From positions 149,127-213,126 of the forward strand of contig NZ_RQET01000002.1 in assembly GCF_004769195.1 (NCBI RefSeq): 64,000 nt of DNA, read 5' to 3'. A program made the translations under genes and the position numbers. Origin of the DNA: Leptospira fletcheri. GTDB taxonomy: Bacteria > Spirochaetota > Leptospiria > Leptospirales > Leptospiraceae. Positions 8,103 to 17,862 of this stretch are shown piece by piece. Numbering within the stretch: the first letter of the stretch is position 1; each line of letters begins with the position of its first letter. Below the pieces are notes generated by a model, which did no database searches, was not told the origin of the DNA, and saw nothing but the letters and a program-made list of their open reading frames with translations.

Positions 8103-10647
8103 ACGGACCTCCCAAGCGAAATTGATTTTCCACATATCGGAAGTATTTTTTGGCCAGAGAATCGGAAGTCGCTTTCAAAAGTTCCAATATATCCCCGCTC
8201 CAACGCCGCAGACCTCCCGCCGGATCCGCGTATTCGAATAGCCGTTTCGCGTCCTCCTCTTTGAATCGGGCAACGAGTTCGTAGAAAATCCGGACCTCGT
8301 CCGGGTTTTCCCCGCCGGAGCTCGGCAACATCAATGCGTTCTCCCGGATTCTGGAGACTTGGTATGCGAAAGAACGAGGATTCGTATCGTCGAAAAGAAG
8401 AATATCGACCACGGATTGCGCGTCGATCCTGTACTTGTATCTTCTCCTGTATGTGATGCGGATATCGTTCACGTTCAGAAGACTTTCGAACACTCCCTTA
8501 TTGTAAAGAGTGGTCAGATCCACCAAAGAAAGCATGATTCTGGAAAGGAATTGGGATCTTTCCAAACGTTTTCCTAAATCCAGAAAATAATATCCCGTCT
8601 CTCGGCTCATATTCTCGGAAGAGAGTCCGGACAAAGAAGCGAGCAGATGGATCAGTTTTTGCAGATATTCCAGTATTTCCCCGTAGGAATTATTCCGAGG
8701 GGATTCGCTTTCGATCTGAGAGATCAAATGTCTGGTATCGTCGGAAATCCGATCCCGAACGGCCTTAGTGGTGCGGATGAAGAAATCCAAATCGTGCCGT
8801 ATGCTTCCGGAGGAATACTGGGAAGCGACCGTTTCGTAGATTTTATCCCGCACGAATTCCAAGGATTCCCTCGAGGAAAATTCGCCGAACCCTCCGTTAT
8901 TATGGGACACCCGGGATATGATTCCGAGGAGCACGGAGGATTGATCCCGCTCGTAAGATTCCTCGGATTCCAGCAATTTGTTCAGACATTCTCGGACGAG
9001 ACGTGCCGTATTTTCGGCCCGTTCCGCATAACGTCCCATCCAGAACATATTGTCTGCAACCCGACTCGGAACTCCCCCGCCTTTTCGTCGTAAGGGAATA
9101 TGCTCCACTTGTCCGGGGAGAAGACTTACGTCCTTTTTCTCTTCCGAAGAGAGGATCCAAAGATCCTTGGAAACCGCACCTCTTTGGTTCGTAACGATCA
9201 GTTCGTCGTGCTTCGGAGCGACCCGAACCAATCCGCCCGGCATGGTGGTATACCCGTTTTCGGAAAGGCAGGTGAAAGTACGGAACACTGCCTTCCCCAA
9301 GATCGGCTCTCCCGAGGCGGAAAAAACGGGACAGGTAGAACCGCTCAATATTTCCTGCGCGACGTAACGCTCTGGTCTCGCGAGCAATTTCTTCTTCCAC
9401 TCTTCTCTCTCGGACTTGGAAAGAAGGGAAAGAAAAACGGAGGGCTCGAAAGGATTCCGGACTGCCGGCTTGAGAACGAATTTTTCCGGTTCGCTAAATA
9501 CCTCTTCCAGCGCGGCAGGATCTCCCATCCAATGAGTGGGAACGTTCGGAATGATCAGTTCCTCTCCCAGATAAAATTTGCAAAGCGTGGAAAGGTACGC
9601 ATGGAGGGCGCGATTTTCCAGAAAACCGGAACCGACAGGATTGGCGACGAGCACGGTCCCCGCACGCACGGCGCCTAGTATTCCGGGAACGCCCAAAAGG
9701 GAATCCCCTTTCAGTTCCAGCGGGTCCATGAACCAATCGTCCACACGACGGAAAATGACGTCCACTTGCTGGAGTCCTTCCACGGTTTTCAGGAAAACTT
9801 TGTTTTCCCGCACCGTTAGATCCTCCGCCTGAGCCAGCACGAACCCCAAATATCCGGCCAGGTAAGCGTGCTCGAAATAGGTTTCGTTTCCCGGACCGGG
9901 TGTCAGCAACACGATCAAAGGATCTCTATCCTTGGAGGGTGAAAGAGTATATAATGTTTTTCTTAAGGATCTGAAATACAGAGCAACTCTGTGCACCTGG
10001 GAATCCCGATAAACCGACGGGAATACTCGGGAAAGAACGATCCGATTTTCCAGGGCGTATCCGGATCCGGAGGGAGCTTGGATCCGATCACCGATCACGA
10101 AGAATTTTCCCGTACCGTCCCGGCTGATATCCGTCGCTACAAAGGCGAGTCGAAAAGTCGAGGAATCATAGATCGGGGCGCAAGCCCTGAGAAATCCGCC
10201 GGAATGGAAAAGCAACTGCGGAGGGATTTTTCTCTCGTACAGTAGTTTTCGAGGGCCGTAAACGTCCTTCAGGATTTCGTCCAACAATTCGGATCTCTGG
10301 ATGAGACCTCTCTCTACTTGGTCCCATTCTTCGCTTTTCATCAAGAGAGGAAACAGGTCCAAGGACCAAATGCGCTCTCTCTCGTCTCCGTATACGTTGT
10401 AGGTGACTCCGTTTTCCCTTAGAATGCGGAGGCTGTCCTCTTTTCTCCTCTTCAGCTCGCTCGGTCCCAAACGCTCGAAAGAGCGAAGCAGAAAATCGTA
10501 TTTCTCCCTCGGGTTCCCCGCGCGAGAGCAGACCTCGTCGAAAATACCCGACAAAGGGGAATATCCCGCCAAGAGGCCGTCGTTTTGGGAAGCTTGCTGG
10601 CCCATTTTCCGGAAGTCATTTTCCCTTCCGGTCCCGTTTTTTTCCAT
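8095..10647 (-). CDS. Fused permuted ATP-grasp / Alpha-E protein, set A
   Basis: This 850-residue protein joins two parts that are separate genes in set B. Residues about 30-490 are a circularly permuted ATP-grasp domain (DUF404/DUF407 type: ENGVTYNVYGDE early, then DVIFRRVDDWFMDPL, IIPNVPTHW, and FVLKPAVRNP). Residues about 525-845 are an Alpha-E helical domain beginning RVADNMFWMGRYAERAENTARL. Published genome-context work on ATP-grasp amidoligases links such proteins with transglutaminases in a peptide synthesis or modification system whose product is unknown. The start at 10647 lacks a well-spaced ribosome site; an ATG at 10605 is an alternative. It is followed by the set A transglutaminase. 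Confidence 0.88.
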   Translation of the reverse strand: MEKNGTGRENDFRKMGQQASQNDGLLAGYSPLSGIFDEVCSRAGNPREKYDFLLRSFERLGPSELKRRKEDSLRILRENGVTYNVYGDERERIWSLDLFPLLMKSEEWDQVERGLIQRSELLDEILKDVYGPRKLLYERKIPPQLLFHSGGFLRACAPIYDSSTFRLAFVATDISRDGTGKFFVIGDRIQAPSGSGYALENRIVLSRVFPSVYRDSQVHRVALYFRSLRKTLYTLSPSKDRDPLIVLLTPGPGNETYFEHAYLAGYLGFVLAQAEDLTVRENKVFLKTVEGLQQVDVIFRRVDDWFMDPLELKGDSLLGVPGILGAVRAGTVLVANPVGSGFLENRALHAYLSTLCKFYLGEELIIPNVPTHWMGDPAALEEVFSEPEKFVLKPAVRNPFEPSVFLSLLSKSEREEWKKKLLARPERYVAQEILSGSTCPVFSASGEPILGKAVFRTFTCLSENGYTTMPGGLVRVAPKHDELIVTNQRGAVSKDLWILSSEEKKDVSLLPGQVEHIPLRRKGGGVPSRVADNMFWMGRYAERAENTARLVRECLNKLLESEESYERDQSSVLLGIISRVSHNNGGFGEFSSRESLEFVRDKIYETVASQYSSGSIRHDLDFFIRTTKAVRDRISDDTRHLISQIESESPRNNSYGEILEYLQKLIHLLASLSGLSSENMSRETGYYFLDLGKRLERSQFLSRIMLSLVDLTTLYNKGVFESLLNVNDIRITYRRRYKYRIDAQSVVDILLFDDTNPRSFAYQVSRIRENALMLPSSGGENPDEVRIFYELVARFKEEDAKRLFEYADPAGGLRRWSGDILELLKATSDSLAKKYFRYVENQFRLGGPYG

Positions 10648-10693
10648 CCTTTAGAATGGAGGACTGCCGTTTTTACGCCAAATTCGGACCGAT

Positions 10694-10723
10694 CTCCGCT
10701 CCGCCAAAACTGACGGAGCGGAG
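10694..10723 (-). terminator. Stem-loop after the TonB-receptor gene
   Basis: CTCCGCTCCG (10694-10703) and CGGAGCGGAG (10714-10723) form a perfect ten-base stem with a ten-base loop, seven bases past the receptor stop. There is no strong U tract on the minus strand, so it may terminate weakly or stabilise the mRNA end. It separates the iron operon from the set A genes. Confidence 0.6.
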
Positions 10724-10729
10724 GGGACT

Positions 10730-13165
10730 TTAGTCCAACTTCAGAGTAGCACCTATATTGATCTGACGATAAGGCCCTTGTTGGATTCCGACAGGCAGTC
10801 GCCCGGAGATATAGACCCGGTCTTCCAGGTTCTTTCCGTTGATAAAAACGGACCACCTTCCGCCCGGAGCCTCGTAACCGAAGTCCGCGTTCCAAATACC
10901 ATAGCTGGGAACCACACCTTGGCTTCCGTCGGTACTTTGGTTTTTCGTATTCTGAAGATCCGAATATTGTTTATCGAAATATTGGTATTCCAATCTGGCA
11001 TAGAATCCGCGGGGACTCTTAAAACCGATCGCTCCGATAAAAGTATGCATAGGAACGTACGGAAGGTAATTTCCGTTGGTATTTACCCGGATCGTATTAC
11101 CGGCCGAATTGACGCTGACCAAAGACTGATTAGTCACACTGACGGTACCGTCCGAGTTCTGAACTGTCCCCACAGGAACGTAAGTGGTCGAAACAGCTCT
11201 AGTATAAGAATAAGCCACCTCTAAGGGAACTTCCCAACGCGAGTCCGCGAACTTTCCGAAGTCGAATACGAAATTACTTTCCACGCCTCGGTTAACGGAC
11301 CTACCCGCGTTGATCGGAACCGCGCCTATGGAGGATCCTGCCTCGTTCGTATTCACGATCTGATTGGAAAAAAACAAAGCGTAAGTACTGACCTGGGTAT
11401 AAAAGTACCTCGTAATATTTCCCCGAAACCCGGTCTCGTAATTATTGGAACGTTCCGCGTTAAGCTTATAACCCAATCCCAAGGACGGATTCAGGATCGT
11501 AGAAAAGGACGGAGGAGAGAAGGCCGTATGAGCTCCCGCGAACCACATGAATCTTTCCGTAAGGTCGTACGTGAGTCCGAACCCGGGAAGCACCACCTTC
11601 GTGTACGTTTCGTTCGCCTGGTTGACCAATATATTCTGACCCGCCGAGGTCGCGAGCCCGTAGGCCACGTCGGTCGAAGTGGCGAACTTACGATGAGTGT
11701 ACACTCCCTGGGAAATGTATTCGTACCGAACACCCGGAATCATCTTGAATCTTTCCGTCAACTTGATGGAATCCTGCACATAGGTCGCGTACGCTTTCGC
11801 GTTTCGAGTCTGCTGTTGCGTCGTCAACCCCTGGTCCATTGTGGGATACGGAAATTGGTTGTACGCCGCATTGACGGTTTCGTAATGCGCTCGAGCTCCG
11901 ACGGAGATCTCGTTTTCGAATCCGAGCAAGGTGAACTTACCCTCCAACTTCGTCTCCAACCCTCCCGTCCTGAAGAATTGGTGGCGATTCGGAGTTGTGT
12001 TCTGCATATAGATCACGTCTCCGGGACGGTTTCCTACAGGAGAGGGAGCATAGACCGCAAACACGTTATTCGTAGGAGGCATAGGCAATCCGACGTCGTT
12101 CGCACTGTTATAAGAATAGGATTCCTGTTTGAACTGGAAGCCCACGTTGGTCCAATAAGAACGGGTGATTAATTTCCAGTTGTCGTTGAAGGAATGATCA
12201 TGCCCGATCACTGCGGCCTGTCTTTCCACATGCTTTCTGTCGAAACGGGCGGGGTTCGTCCTAGGATTTTTCCAGTACAGCCCTTCGGTCAACCCAAGAT
12301 AGGTCGCCTGAGAGTCTTGCTGGTACATCTGGTATTTTAGAAAAACGGTATCCTTGTCCCCGATCTTCTGCATCAATTTTACGTTGAAGTCGTTTACGTT
12401 AAATCCCTGGTAATCCCGGAACCCGTTTCCTTGGGTATGCAGGTAAGAAACGTCGTAAGCGGTGTTCGTACTCTGGGCCGTTCCCCCGTATTGCAGAAGA
12501 TTGGATGCGTAACCGTTCGTGCCTCCGATCAACTTCAGATTCAAGGTCGGTTTTTCCGGAGGTTTCCGCGTCACGAAGTTCACGATCCCTCCCAAAGTGG
12601 TAGGCCCGAACAGAATGGAACCGGAGCCTTTTACGACCTCGACCCTCTCCATTCTGTCTATCTGTGGAATGAAATAACTTTCCGGTTGACCGTATGGACT
12701 CAAGGAGGTAAAGACCCCGTCCTCGAGAATCAGAGTCTTTCTGGACTCTTCGTTGCTGACCCCGCGGAAAGCGATGTTGGGAGTCAATCCCACGGCATCC
12801 TGGTACCGGATCGTGGCGCCCGGGACTCGGCGCAAAGCCTCCATCGAGTCGATCGGATTCGTTTCCTTCAGGATCTTCTTCCCCACGACGTTGGCCGAAC
12901 CGGGAATCTTTTTCATATCGTCGTCTTTGGCGCCGATCACATTGATCTGGCCGCTTTCCAAAAACTTGCGTCTCTTTTCCTCGATCGTTTCTTGTTCTTT
13001 GGAAACCGGTTGATCCGCTTCCTTCGGTTCGCCCCCGTTTCCGTTTTTGGGCTTCTCCGTTCCGGCCTCGCCGCCGTTACTTTCCGGTTGTCCGATCAGG
13101 GGAAGGGAGAAAAAAATTACGCATAATAAAAAAAGAATATTCCAAAACGAGAATCTTTTCTCCAT
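10730..13165 (-). CDS. TonB-dependent outer-membrane receptor (iron-related)
   Basis: The 811-residue protein has a signal peptide (MEKRFSFWNILFLLCVIFFS) and a charged low-complexity stretch. A plug domain follows (about 100-215, with IDSMEALRRVPGATIRYQD, IAFRGV and VEVVKGSGSILFGPTTLGGIVNFVT). The rest is a C-terminal beta barrel ending in GATLKLD. It would bind a ligand outside and import it with TonB energy. The FecA-like plug and the neighbouring lruB gene suggest an iron chelate or haem-like ligand, which is inference. The ATG at 13165 overlaps the lruB stop as TGATG, so the pair is coupled. The frame extends three bases to a TTG, which is less likely to be used. Confidence 0.9.
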   Translation of the reverse strand: MEKRFSFWNILFLLCVIFFSLPLIGQPESNGGEAGTEKPKNGNGGEPKEADQPVSKEQETIEEKRRKFLESGQINVIGAKDDDMKKIPGSANVVGKKILKETNPIDSMEALRRVPGATIRYQDAVGLTPNIAFRGVSNEESRKTLILEDGVFTSLSPYGQPESYFIPQIDRMERVEVVKGSGSILFGPTTLGGIVNFVTRKPPEKPTLNLKLIGGTNGYASNLLQYGGTAQSTNTAYDVSYLHTQGNGFRDYQGFNVNDFNVKLMQKIGDKDTVFLKYQMYQQDSQATYLGLTEGLYWKNPRTNPARFDRKHVERQAAVIGHDHSFNDNWKLITRSYWTNVGFQFKQESYSYNSANDVGLPMPPTNNVFAVYAPSPVGNRPGDVIYMQNTTPNRHQFFRTGGLETKLEGKFTLLGFENEISVGARAHYETVNAAYNQFPYPTMDQGLTTQQQTRNAKAYATYVQDSIKLTERFKMIPGVRYEYISQGVYTHRKFATSTDVAYGLATSAGQNILVNQANETYTKVVLPGFGLTYDLTERFMWFAGAHTAFSPPSFSTILNPSLGLGYKLNAERSNNYETGFRGNITRYFYTQVSTYALFFSNQIVNTNEAGSSIGAVPINAGRSVNRGVESNFVFDFGKFADSRWEVPLEVAYSYTRAVSTTYVPVGTVQNSDGTVSVTNQSLVSVNSAGNTIRVNTNGNYLPYVPMHTFIGAIGFKSPRGFYARLEYQYFDKQYSDLQNTKNQSTDGSQGVVPSYGIWNADFGYEAPGGRWSVFINGKNLEDRVYISGRLPVGIQQGPYRQINIGATLKLD

Positions 13166-14382
13166 CAATCTCCATCTCCGCCGCTGCTACTCACGGGTCC
13201 GTTTCCGAGAACGGCCGGAAACTGAACGTTCAAAACGTTCAACAGATCGCTCAGCAAAGCGACCGATTGGCTGATAGAGGACATATTCGCGGAACTGATG
13301 TTGGAAAAGGAATTCAAGACTGTTTCCAGTTGAGTAATGTCCGATTTGGCTCTGGTATCCAACGACGGAGAATAGTACCTGATATAGTCCGAAAGTCCGA
13401 CAGCTCCGTTACCGAGATACAAAGCCTTAAAGCTGGCAAGGTTGTTTCTAAGATTCACCACGCTGTTTCCGCTGAGCCTGGATTCGGAAAGGCTTAAATT
13501 GATGACGCCGTTTCCACCGTTGGACAGACCCGCCGGTTTTTCCAACTTGCCGTCCTTCATCGTGCTCAATTGACGCAACGCGCCGGAAAACACGTCGTTT
13601 AGAGCGGCCCCGGAGTAGGAGTAGGTAGTCGATCCTTTTCCCGCCGTCGCCAACTGCTCTCCATACTTGGTCGTTCCTGTGGGATCCCATGCATTTGCGA
13701 GTGCGTTCGCATTCGATGCATAGTCCGCGATAAGAGCCTGGAGAAGATTCAATCGGATGCTGGTCAAATCGCTACAGGCTTCCTGATTGGCGCCGTAACT
13801 TCCGGGTTTGATAAACGCCACGTATTCGATGGCGATCAACCCCTTCGCATCCTTATCTAAGGTTCCTATATAACTCGTAGCTCCCGCGACGGATGCGCCG
13901 TACGTACCCGTATAATCGAAATCCAAACTATCCATGTCCCCCGCGCTAGGAGGAGATTCCGGACTTACCGTTTTCATCGCTTCACCCGGCCAGGCATCGA
14001 ATAACGGGTAGTAGGTGACAAAAGGTCCGAAGTGGAAAATCTCCACCTGCTTTGCGGCGGCAATGTTCGCAAGCCATGCGTTCTGAAAGTTCGTCAGATT
14101 CCCCGCAGTGCAGGAGGAGGCCAAAGTCGTTCCTTGGGTCACAAGATTGGCCGTTTGGGTCTTCAAATTCGCAAACAGAGGAGGCGCTATAGTGCGTCCT
14201 ACGTTCGCCAGAAAATTACTCGGATCATAGGTGTTAAACATCCGATAAAGAAAGCCGTTGACTAGAGAGTTGTCACTGGCTCCCGGATGTCTTGGACTGC
14301 AGGACGAGAAAAAGAGAAAATACAGGGGAAAAAGAAGAGAAACAAGACCCCGCAAACGTCTCCAAACAACCGGCTGCTTCAT
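13165..14382 (-). CDS. lruB: Imelysin-family lipoprotein, LruB-like
   Basis: The 405-residue protein begins with a basic n-region, a hydrophobic core and a lipobox ending FFSSC, so it is a lipoprotein. Imelysin-type features follow: EIFHFGPF near residue 120 and GLIAIEYVAF near 195. The family motif is GxHxxE; here the His position is occupied by Ile (GLIAIE), so the usual metal or iron site may be changed. Imelysin proteins are iron-regulated and periplasmic or surface-exposed. In Leptospira lruB lies beside a TonB-dependent receptor gene, as it does here. I chose the ATG at 14382 over a TTG at 14400. A Fur-like box lies about 120 bases upstream. Confidence 0.85.
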   Translation of the reverse strand: MKQPVVWRRLRGLVSLLFPLYFLFFSSCSPRHPGASDNSLVNGFLYRMFNTYDPSNFLANVGRTIAPPLFANLKTQTANLVTQGTTLASSCTAGNLTNFQNAWLANIAAAKQVEIFHFGPFVTYYPLFDAWPGEAMKTVSPESPPSAGDMDSLDFDYTGTYGASVAGATSYIGTLDKDAKGLIAIEYVAFIKPGSYGANQEACSDLTSIRLNLLQALIADYASNANALANAWDPTGTTKYGEQLATAGKGSTTYSYSGAALNDVFSGALRQLSTMKDGKLEKPAGLSNGGNGVINLSLSESRLSGNSVVNLRNNLASFKALYLGNGAVGLSDYIRYYSPSLDTRAKSDITQLETVLNSFSNISSANMSSISQSVALLSDLLNVLNVQFPAVLGNGPVSSSGGDGD

Positions 14383-14455
14383 TTGAAAAGCCGTCCACAA
14401 AATCGAACTGAAATTCCTGACAACATACCGATTCCTGCTTCAATTAAATTTGTAT

Positions 14456-14466
14456 CTGAGAATCAG
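14456..14466. promoter_or_regulatory. Second palindrome in the lruB leader
   Basis: CTGAGAATCAG reads as CTGA-GAA-TCAG, a perfect short inverted repeat sharing the TGAGAAT half-site of the Fur-like box 34 bases further upstream. It could be a second Fur contact, but its other half-site is poor. Confidence 0.35.
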
Positions 14467-14499
14467 GATTAAAAAGAGCCCTTTCCAGGCAAGCATTTT

Positions 14500-14514
14500 T
14501 GAGAAAGATTCTCA
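14500..14514. promoter_or_regulatory. Fur-like box upstream of lruB
   Basis: TGAGAAAGATTCTCA fits the classical 7-1-7 Fur pattern TGATAATNATTATCA at 12 of the 14 defined positions or nearly so, and has perfect TGAGAA/TTCTCA arms. It lies about 120 bases before the lruB start and 40 bases before the end of the upstream gene. Repression of the lruB-receptor operon when iron is plentiful is inferred from this and from the known iron link of both families. Confidence 0.6.
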
Positions 14515-14553
14515 GAAATTGACGAATGTCAAGAGGCTCAAAATGGATGACAT

Positions 14554-17500
14554 TTAGGCAGGTTTTTCTGCCCAGCGAAGGTCGAGAGTATAAAAAGGAG
14601 AACTCTCTATTCTACGAGGAGGACGCGAAGAGCCGGGAGTATGACCATCCGCAAAAAAGCGGGAATTCCTCCGGCTTTCCGCCTCAAAAGAGTTGATGGG
14701 AAAAGAATCATAAGCCCTTCCCCCGGGATGGGAAACATAGTACCTGCAACCTCCTAGAGAACGTTGCGACCAACTATCCCAGATATCGAAGACCAGTGGG
14801 TTCTGCACGGGAAGATTCGGATGCAAAGTAAACGGAGGATTCCATGCCTTAAACCGTACGCCGGCCACCGCCTCCCCTTTTTTTTCGGTGGAACGCAAAG
14901 GAACTTCGAACCCGTTGCAGGACAATCGGAATCGTTCTGCGACCCAACCCTCCGTCCGAACCTGCAGCCTCTCCAAAGCGGAATCCACGGAACGGGAAGT
15001 GCCGAAGGAGGAGGATTCCTCTCCCAAAACGTTCCAAGGTTCCAATGCAAGGCGTAGTTCCAAAAAGACGGCGTCCTTTTTCATAGTTCCATAAACGGGA
15101 AAACGGAATTCGAAGAAGGGGAAAAAATCCTCCTCTTCCAACGGATAACCGTGTTCCCGCAAATCGTTTAGGACTTCCTGAAAGTCGCTCCAAACATAGT
15201 GAGGCAAAAGAAAGCGATCGTGGAGTTCCGTTCCCCAAAAAACGGGAGGCTTTCGGTAGGGTTTTTCCCAAAACCTTCCCAACAAGGAAAGTACGAGAAG
15301 TTGCTGGACCACGCTCATCCTATAATGAGGAGGCATCTCGAAAGCGCGGAGTTCCACCAAACCCAATCTCGGGCCGGTAGGAGGATAGAGCTTATCGATG
15401 GAAATTTCCGCACGGTGCGTATTCCCCGTCAGGTCCGTCAGCAAGTTTCGAAAGAGCCTGTCCACCAACCAAGGAGGAAGCCTCTTCGATTCATCCACTT
15501 GCTTTGCGGCCAGGGAGAATTCGTACAGAACTTCGTCTCTTCCCTCATCCAGACGAGGAGCTTGGGAGGTAGGACCCACGAATAGACCGGAAAACAGATA
15601 GGACAAGGAAGGATGGTGCTGCCAATAACTTACCAGACTACGCAAAAGATCCGGTCTTCTTAGGAAAGGACTGTCCGAAGGAGTAATAGCGCCTACCGTG
15701 ATATGATTCCCTCCTCCCGTTCCGGATTGTCTTCCGTCGATCTGGAATTTTTCCGCGCTCAGTTTTGTTGCCTTCGCCTCTTCGTATAGAATTCGAGTCT
15801 TTTCCTCCAACTCCTCGAAACTAGAAGAAGGGTGAAGGTTCACTTCGATCACTCCCGGATCCGGTGTGATCCTGAAAAGTGAAAGTCTGGAATCGGAAGG
15901 AGGTTCGTAACCTTCCAGTAGAACGGGAATCTTCGAATCCGCACAGGCGGATTCTATACTAGCCATCAATTCCAGCCAGACGTCCAGACGTTCTACCGGA
16001 GGAAGAAAGATCCGTAGAATTCCCTCCCTAGGCTCCAGAACGAGCGTAGTGCGGATCGGAAGATCCTTCCCGTCGGGAAAAAATGTTCCCTTTTTCTTCG
16101 ATCGAAACTTTCCTTTTTCATAAAGTTCCTGATAGGAAGGGAGCTTCCCCCGATCGGAAATGTCCGTGAACAACGCGCTGGCCCGGAACGTTTCCGAAAT
16201 GGATGCGAATGGCAAGCGGAATCCGGCAGGGCTGTCTCCGGGAACAAGATACAATCGATCCCTACGAGATTTCCATTCGGAGCTTTCCCAACGCCGCTCC
16301 ACATAGTCGTACTGAAGTGGCAAGGCGAAAGCTTTTTGGAGCCGAAAGCCGTCGTCCAAGAGGGAGAGCACCTTTCTTCTTTCGAGAGCCTCGAAGGAAA
16401 AATCCTCTTTTTCCGGACTTGCCTCCGCTTTCGAATTCCACTCGGGCAACTGGCCTTCTTTCCAGAGATAATAAAAACCGTCCTCGAACAAAGGATGAAG
16501 ATGATCCGAAGACAAACCTAGGGAAGAGCAGATTTTTTTTCCCAACCCTTCTGCGGCTGCAAGGTCGCGAACAGGATCCCGCTTTTTTTCCTCTCCCAAG
16601 GAGGCCAGAATGTTCTGGTCGGACCATAGGATTTCTCCGTCCTTTCTCCAAAAGACATTTAAGGACCAACGAGGAAGAGGCTCGCCCGGATACCATTTAC
16701 CCTGGGCGACCTGCACCACCGACCCCGGCGTCATCCGATTTCTCAATTTGGTCAGAAGTTCCTGGGACAAGCGCAATTTTTCCGACCCCAATGCGGACGT
16801 ATTCCATTGCGGATCCTGACGATCCGTGTCCGAAACGAAAGTAGGCTCCCCTCCGATGGAGATTCGAATATCCTGTTTTTTTAATCTATGATCGATCGTC
16901 TTCCCGGCATTCAGGATTCTTTCCCATTGGGGTTCCGAATAAGGTTTCGTGACTCTAGGGGATTCCTGGATTCGCTTCACCTCCATCCTGAAATGGAATT
17001 TCGTATCCGCAGGATCCGAGTATCCGAATACGGGAGAGGCGCTCGACGGCTCGGGTACGGCTGCGAGCGGGATATGCCCTTCTCCCGCAAACAAGCCCGA
17101 AGTGGGATCCAGCCCCACCCAACCTGCTCCGGGCAAATATACCTCCGCCCAGGCGTGAAGATCGGTAAAATCCTCCTTAGGTCCTTGAGGTCCGTCGGAA
17201 GGGACTTCGTCCGGTCTCAATTGGATCAGATAACCGGAAACGAAACGGGCGGCCAAACCGATATGCCGTAAGATCTGTACTAACAAAAAGGCGGAATCAC
17301 GACAGGAACCCGACTTTCTCTCCAAGGTTTCCGTACAGGATTGCACTCCCGGTTCCATCCGGATCACGTAGGATACGTCCTCGTACACTTTTTGATTCAG
17401 ACGCACAAGATAGTCTACGGTTCTCGCCGTACTAAGGATTCCTTCCTTTCTCAATTTCGAAATATAATCGGCCAACGCATAACTTCCGTCCGTCGCGCTG

Positions 17501-17853
17501 AGATAAGGAAGAAGTTCTTTCCTTAATGCATCGGAATAAACGAAAGGAGTAGTCTCGGCTTCGGGCTCCAGAAAAAAATCGAAAGGGTTCAAAACGTGGA
17601 TTTCAGCTATCAAATCCACCAGAATCCGAAGGCAGCTCGTCTTTTCCGGAAACACCAACCTAGCTTGGTAATTGCCGAAAGGATCCTGCTGCCAATTCAG
17701 AAACTGCTTGGAAGGATCCACTTGAAGGGAATAGGATACGATTTTCGTGCGGGAATGGGGAGCCGGACGAAGTCTGATCACATGAGGGGAAAGGGAAACG
17801 GGCCTATCGTAAAGATACGACGTTTCATGCGTTAAGGAAACCAATAAGGGCAT
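14554..17853 (-). CDS. Transglutaminase-like protein with DUF2126 domain, set B
   Basis: This 1099-residue protein starts with a transglutaminase module: N-terminal beta domain, then Cys184 in GSCRDS, His233 in LHAWAE and Asp249 in GLDPTSG, a complete triad. From about residue 335 a long DUF2126-type region begins with ISIGGEPTFVSDTD and includes DGRQSGTGGGNHITVGA near 720. This two-part layout is typical of the large partner in permuted ATP-grasp/Alpha-E loci. It is probably a cytoplasmic enzyme that processes a peptide or amide product; the substrate is unknown. It begins ten bases after the Alpha-E gene, in one operon with it. Confidence 0.88.
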   Translation of the reverse strand: MPLLVSLTHETSYLYDRPVSLSPHVIRLRPAPHSRTKIVSYSLQVDPSKQFLNWQQDPFGNYQARLVFPEKTSCLRILVDLIAEIHVLNPFDFFLEPEAETTPFVYSDALRKELLPYLSATDGSYALADYISKLRKEGILSTARTVDYLVRLNQKVYEDVSYVIRMEPGVQSCTETLERKSGSCRDSAFLLVQILRHIGLAARFVSGYLIQLRPDEVPSDGPQGPKEDFTDLHAWAEVYLPGAGWVGLDPTSGLFAGEGHIPLAAVPEPSSASPVFGYSDPADTKFHFRMEVKRIQESPRVTKPYSEPQWERILNAGKTIDHRLKKQDIRISIGGEPTFVSDTDRQDPQWNTSALGSEKLRLSQELLTKLRNRMTPGSVVQVAQGKWYPGEPLPRWSLNVFWRKDGEILWSDQNILASLGEEKKRDPVRDLAAAEGLGKKICSSLGLSSDHLHPLFEDGFYYLWKEGQLPEWNSKAEASPEKEDFSFEALERRKVLSLLDDGFRLQKAFALPLQYDYVERRWESSEWKSRRDRLYLVPGDSPAGFRLPFASISETFRASALFTDISDRGKLPSYQELYEKGKFRSKKKGTFFPDGKDLPIRTTLVLEPREGILRIFLPPVERLDVWLELMASIESACADSKIPVLLEGYEPPSDSRLSLFRITPDPGVIEVNLHPSSSFEELEEKTRILYEEAKATKLSAEKFQIDGRQSGTGGGNHITVGAITPSDSPFLRRPDLLRSLVSYWQHHPSLSYLFSGLFVGPTSQAPRLDEGRDEVLYEFSLAAKQVDESKRLPPWLVDRLFRNLLTDLTGNTHRAEISIDKLYPPTGPRLGLVELRAFEMPPHYRMSVVQQLLVLSLLGRFWEKPYRKPPVFWGTELHDRFLLPHYVWSDFQEVLNDLREHGYPLEEEDFFPFFEFRFPVYGTMKKDAVFLELRLALEPWNVLGEESSSFGTSRSVDSALERLQVRTEGWVAERFRLSCNGFEVPLRSTEKKGEAVAGVRFKAWNPPFTLHPNLPVQNPLVFDIWDSWSQRSLGGCRYYVSHPGGRAYDSFPINSFEAESRRNSRFFADGHTPGSSRPPRRIESSPFYTLDLRWAEKPA

Positions 17854-17862
17854 TCTACGATT

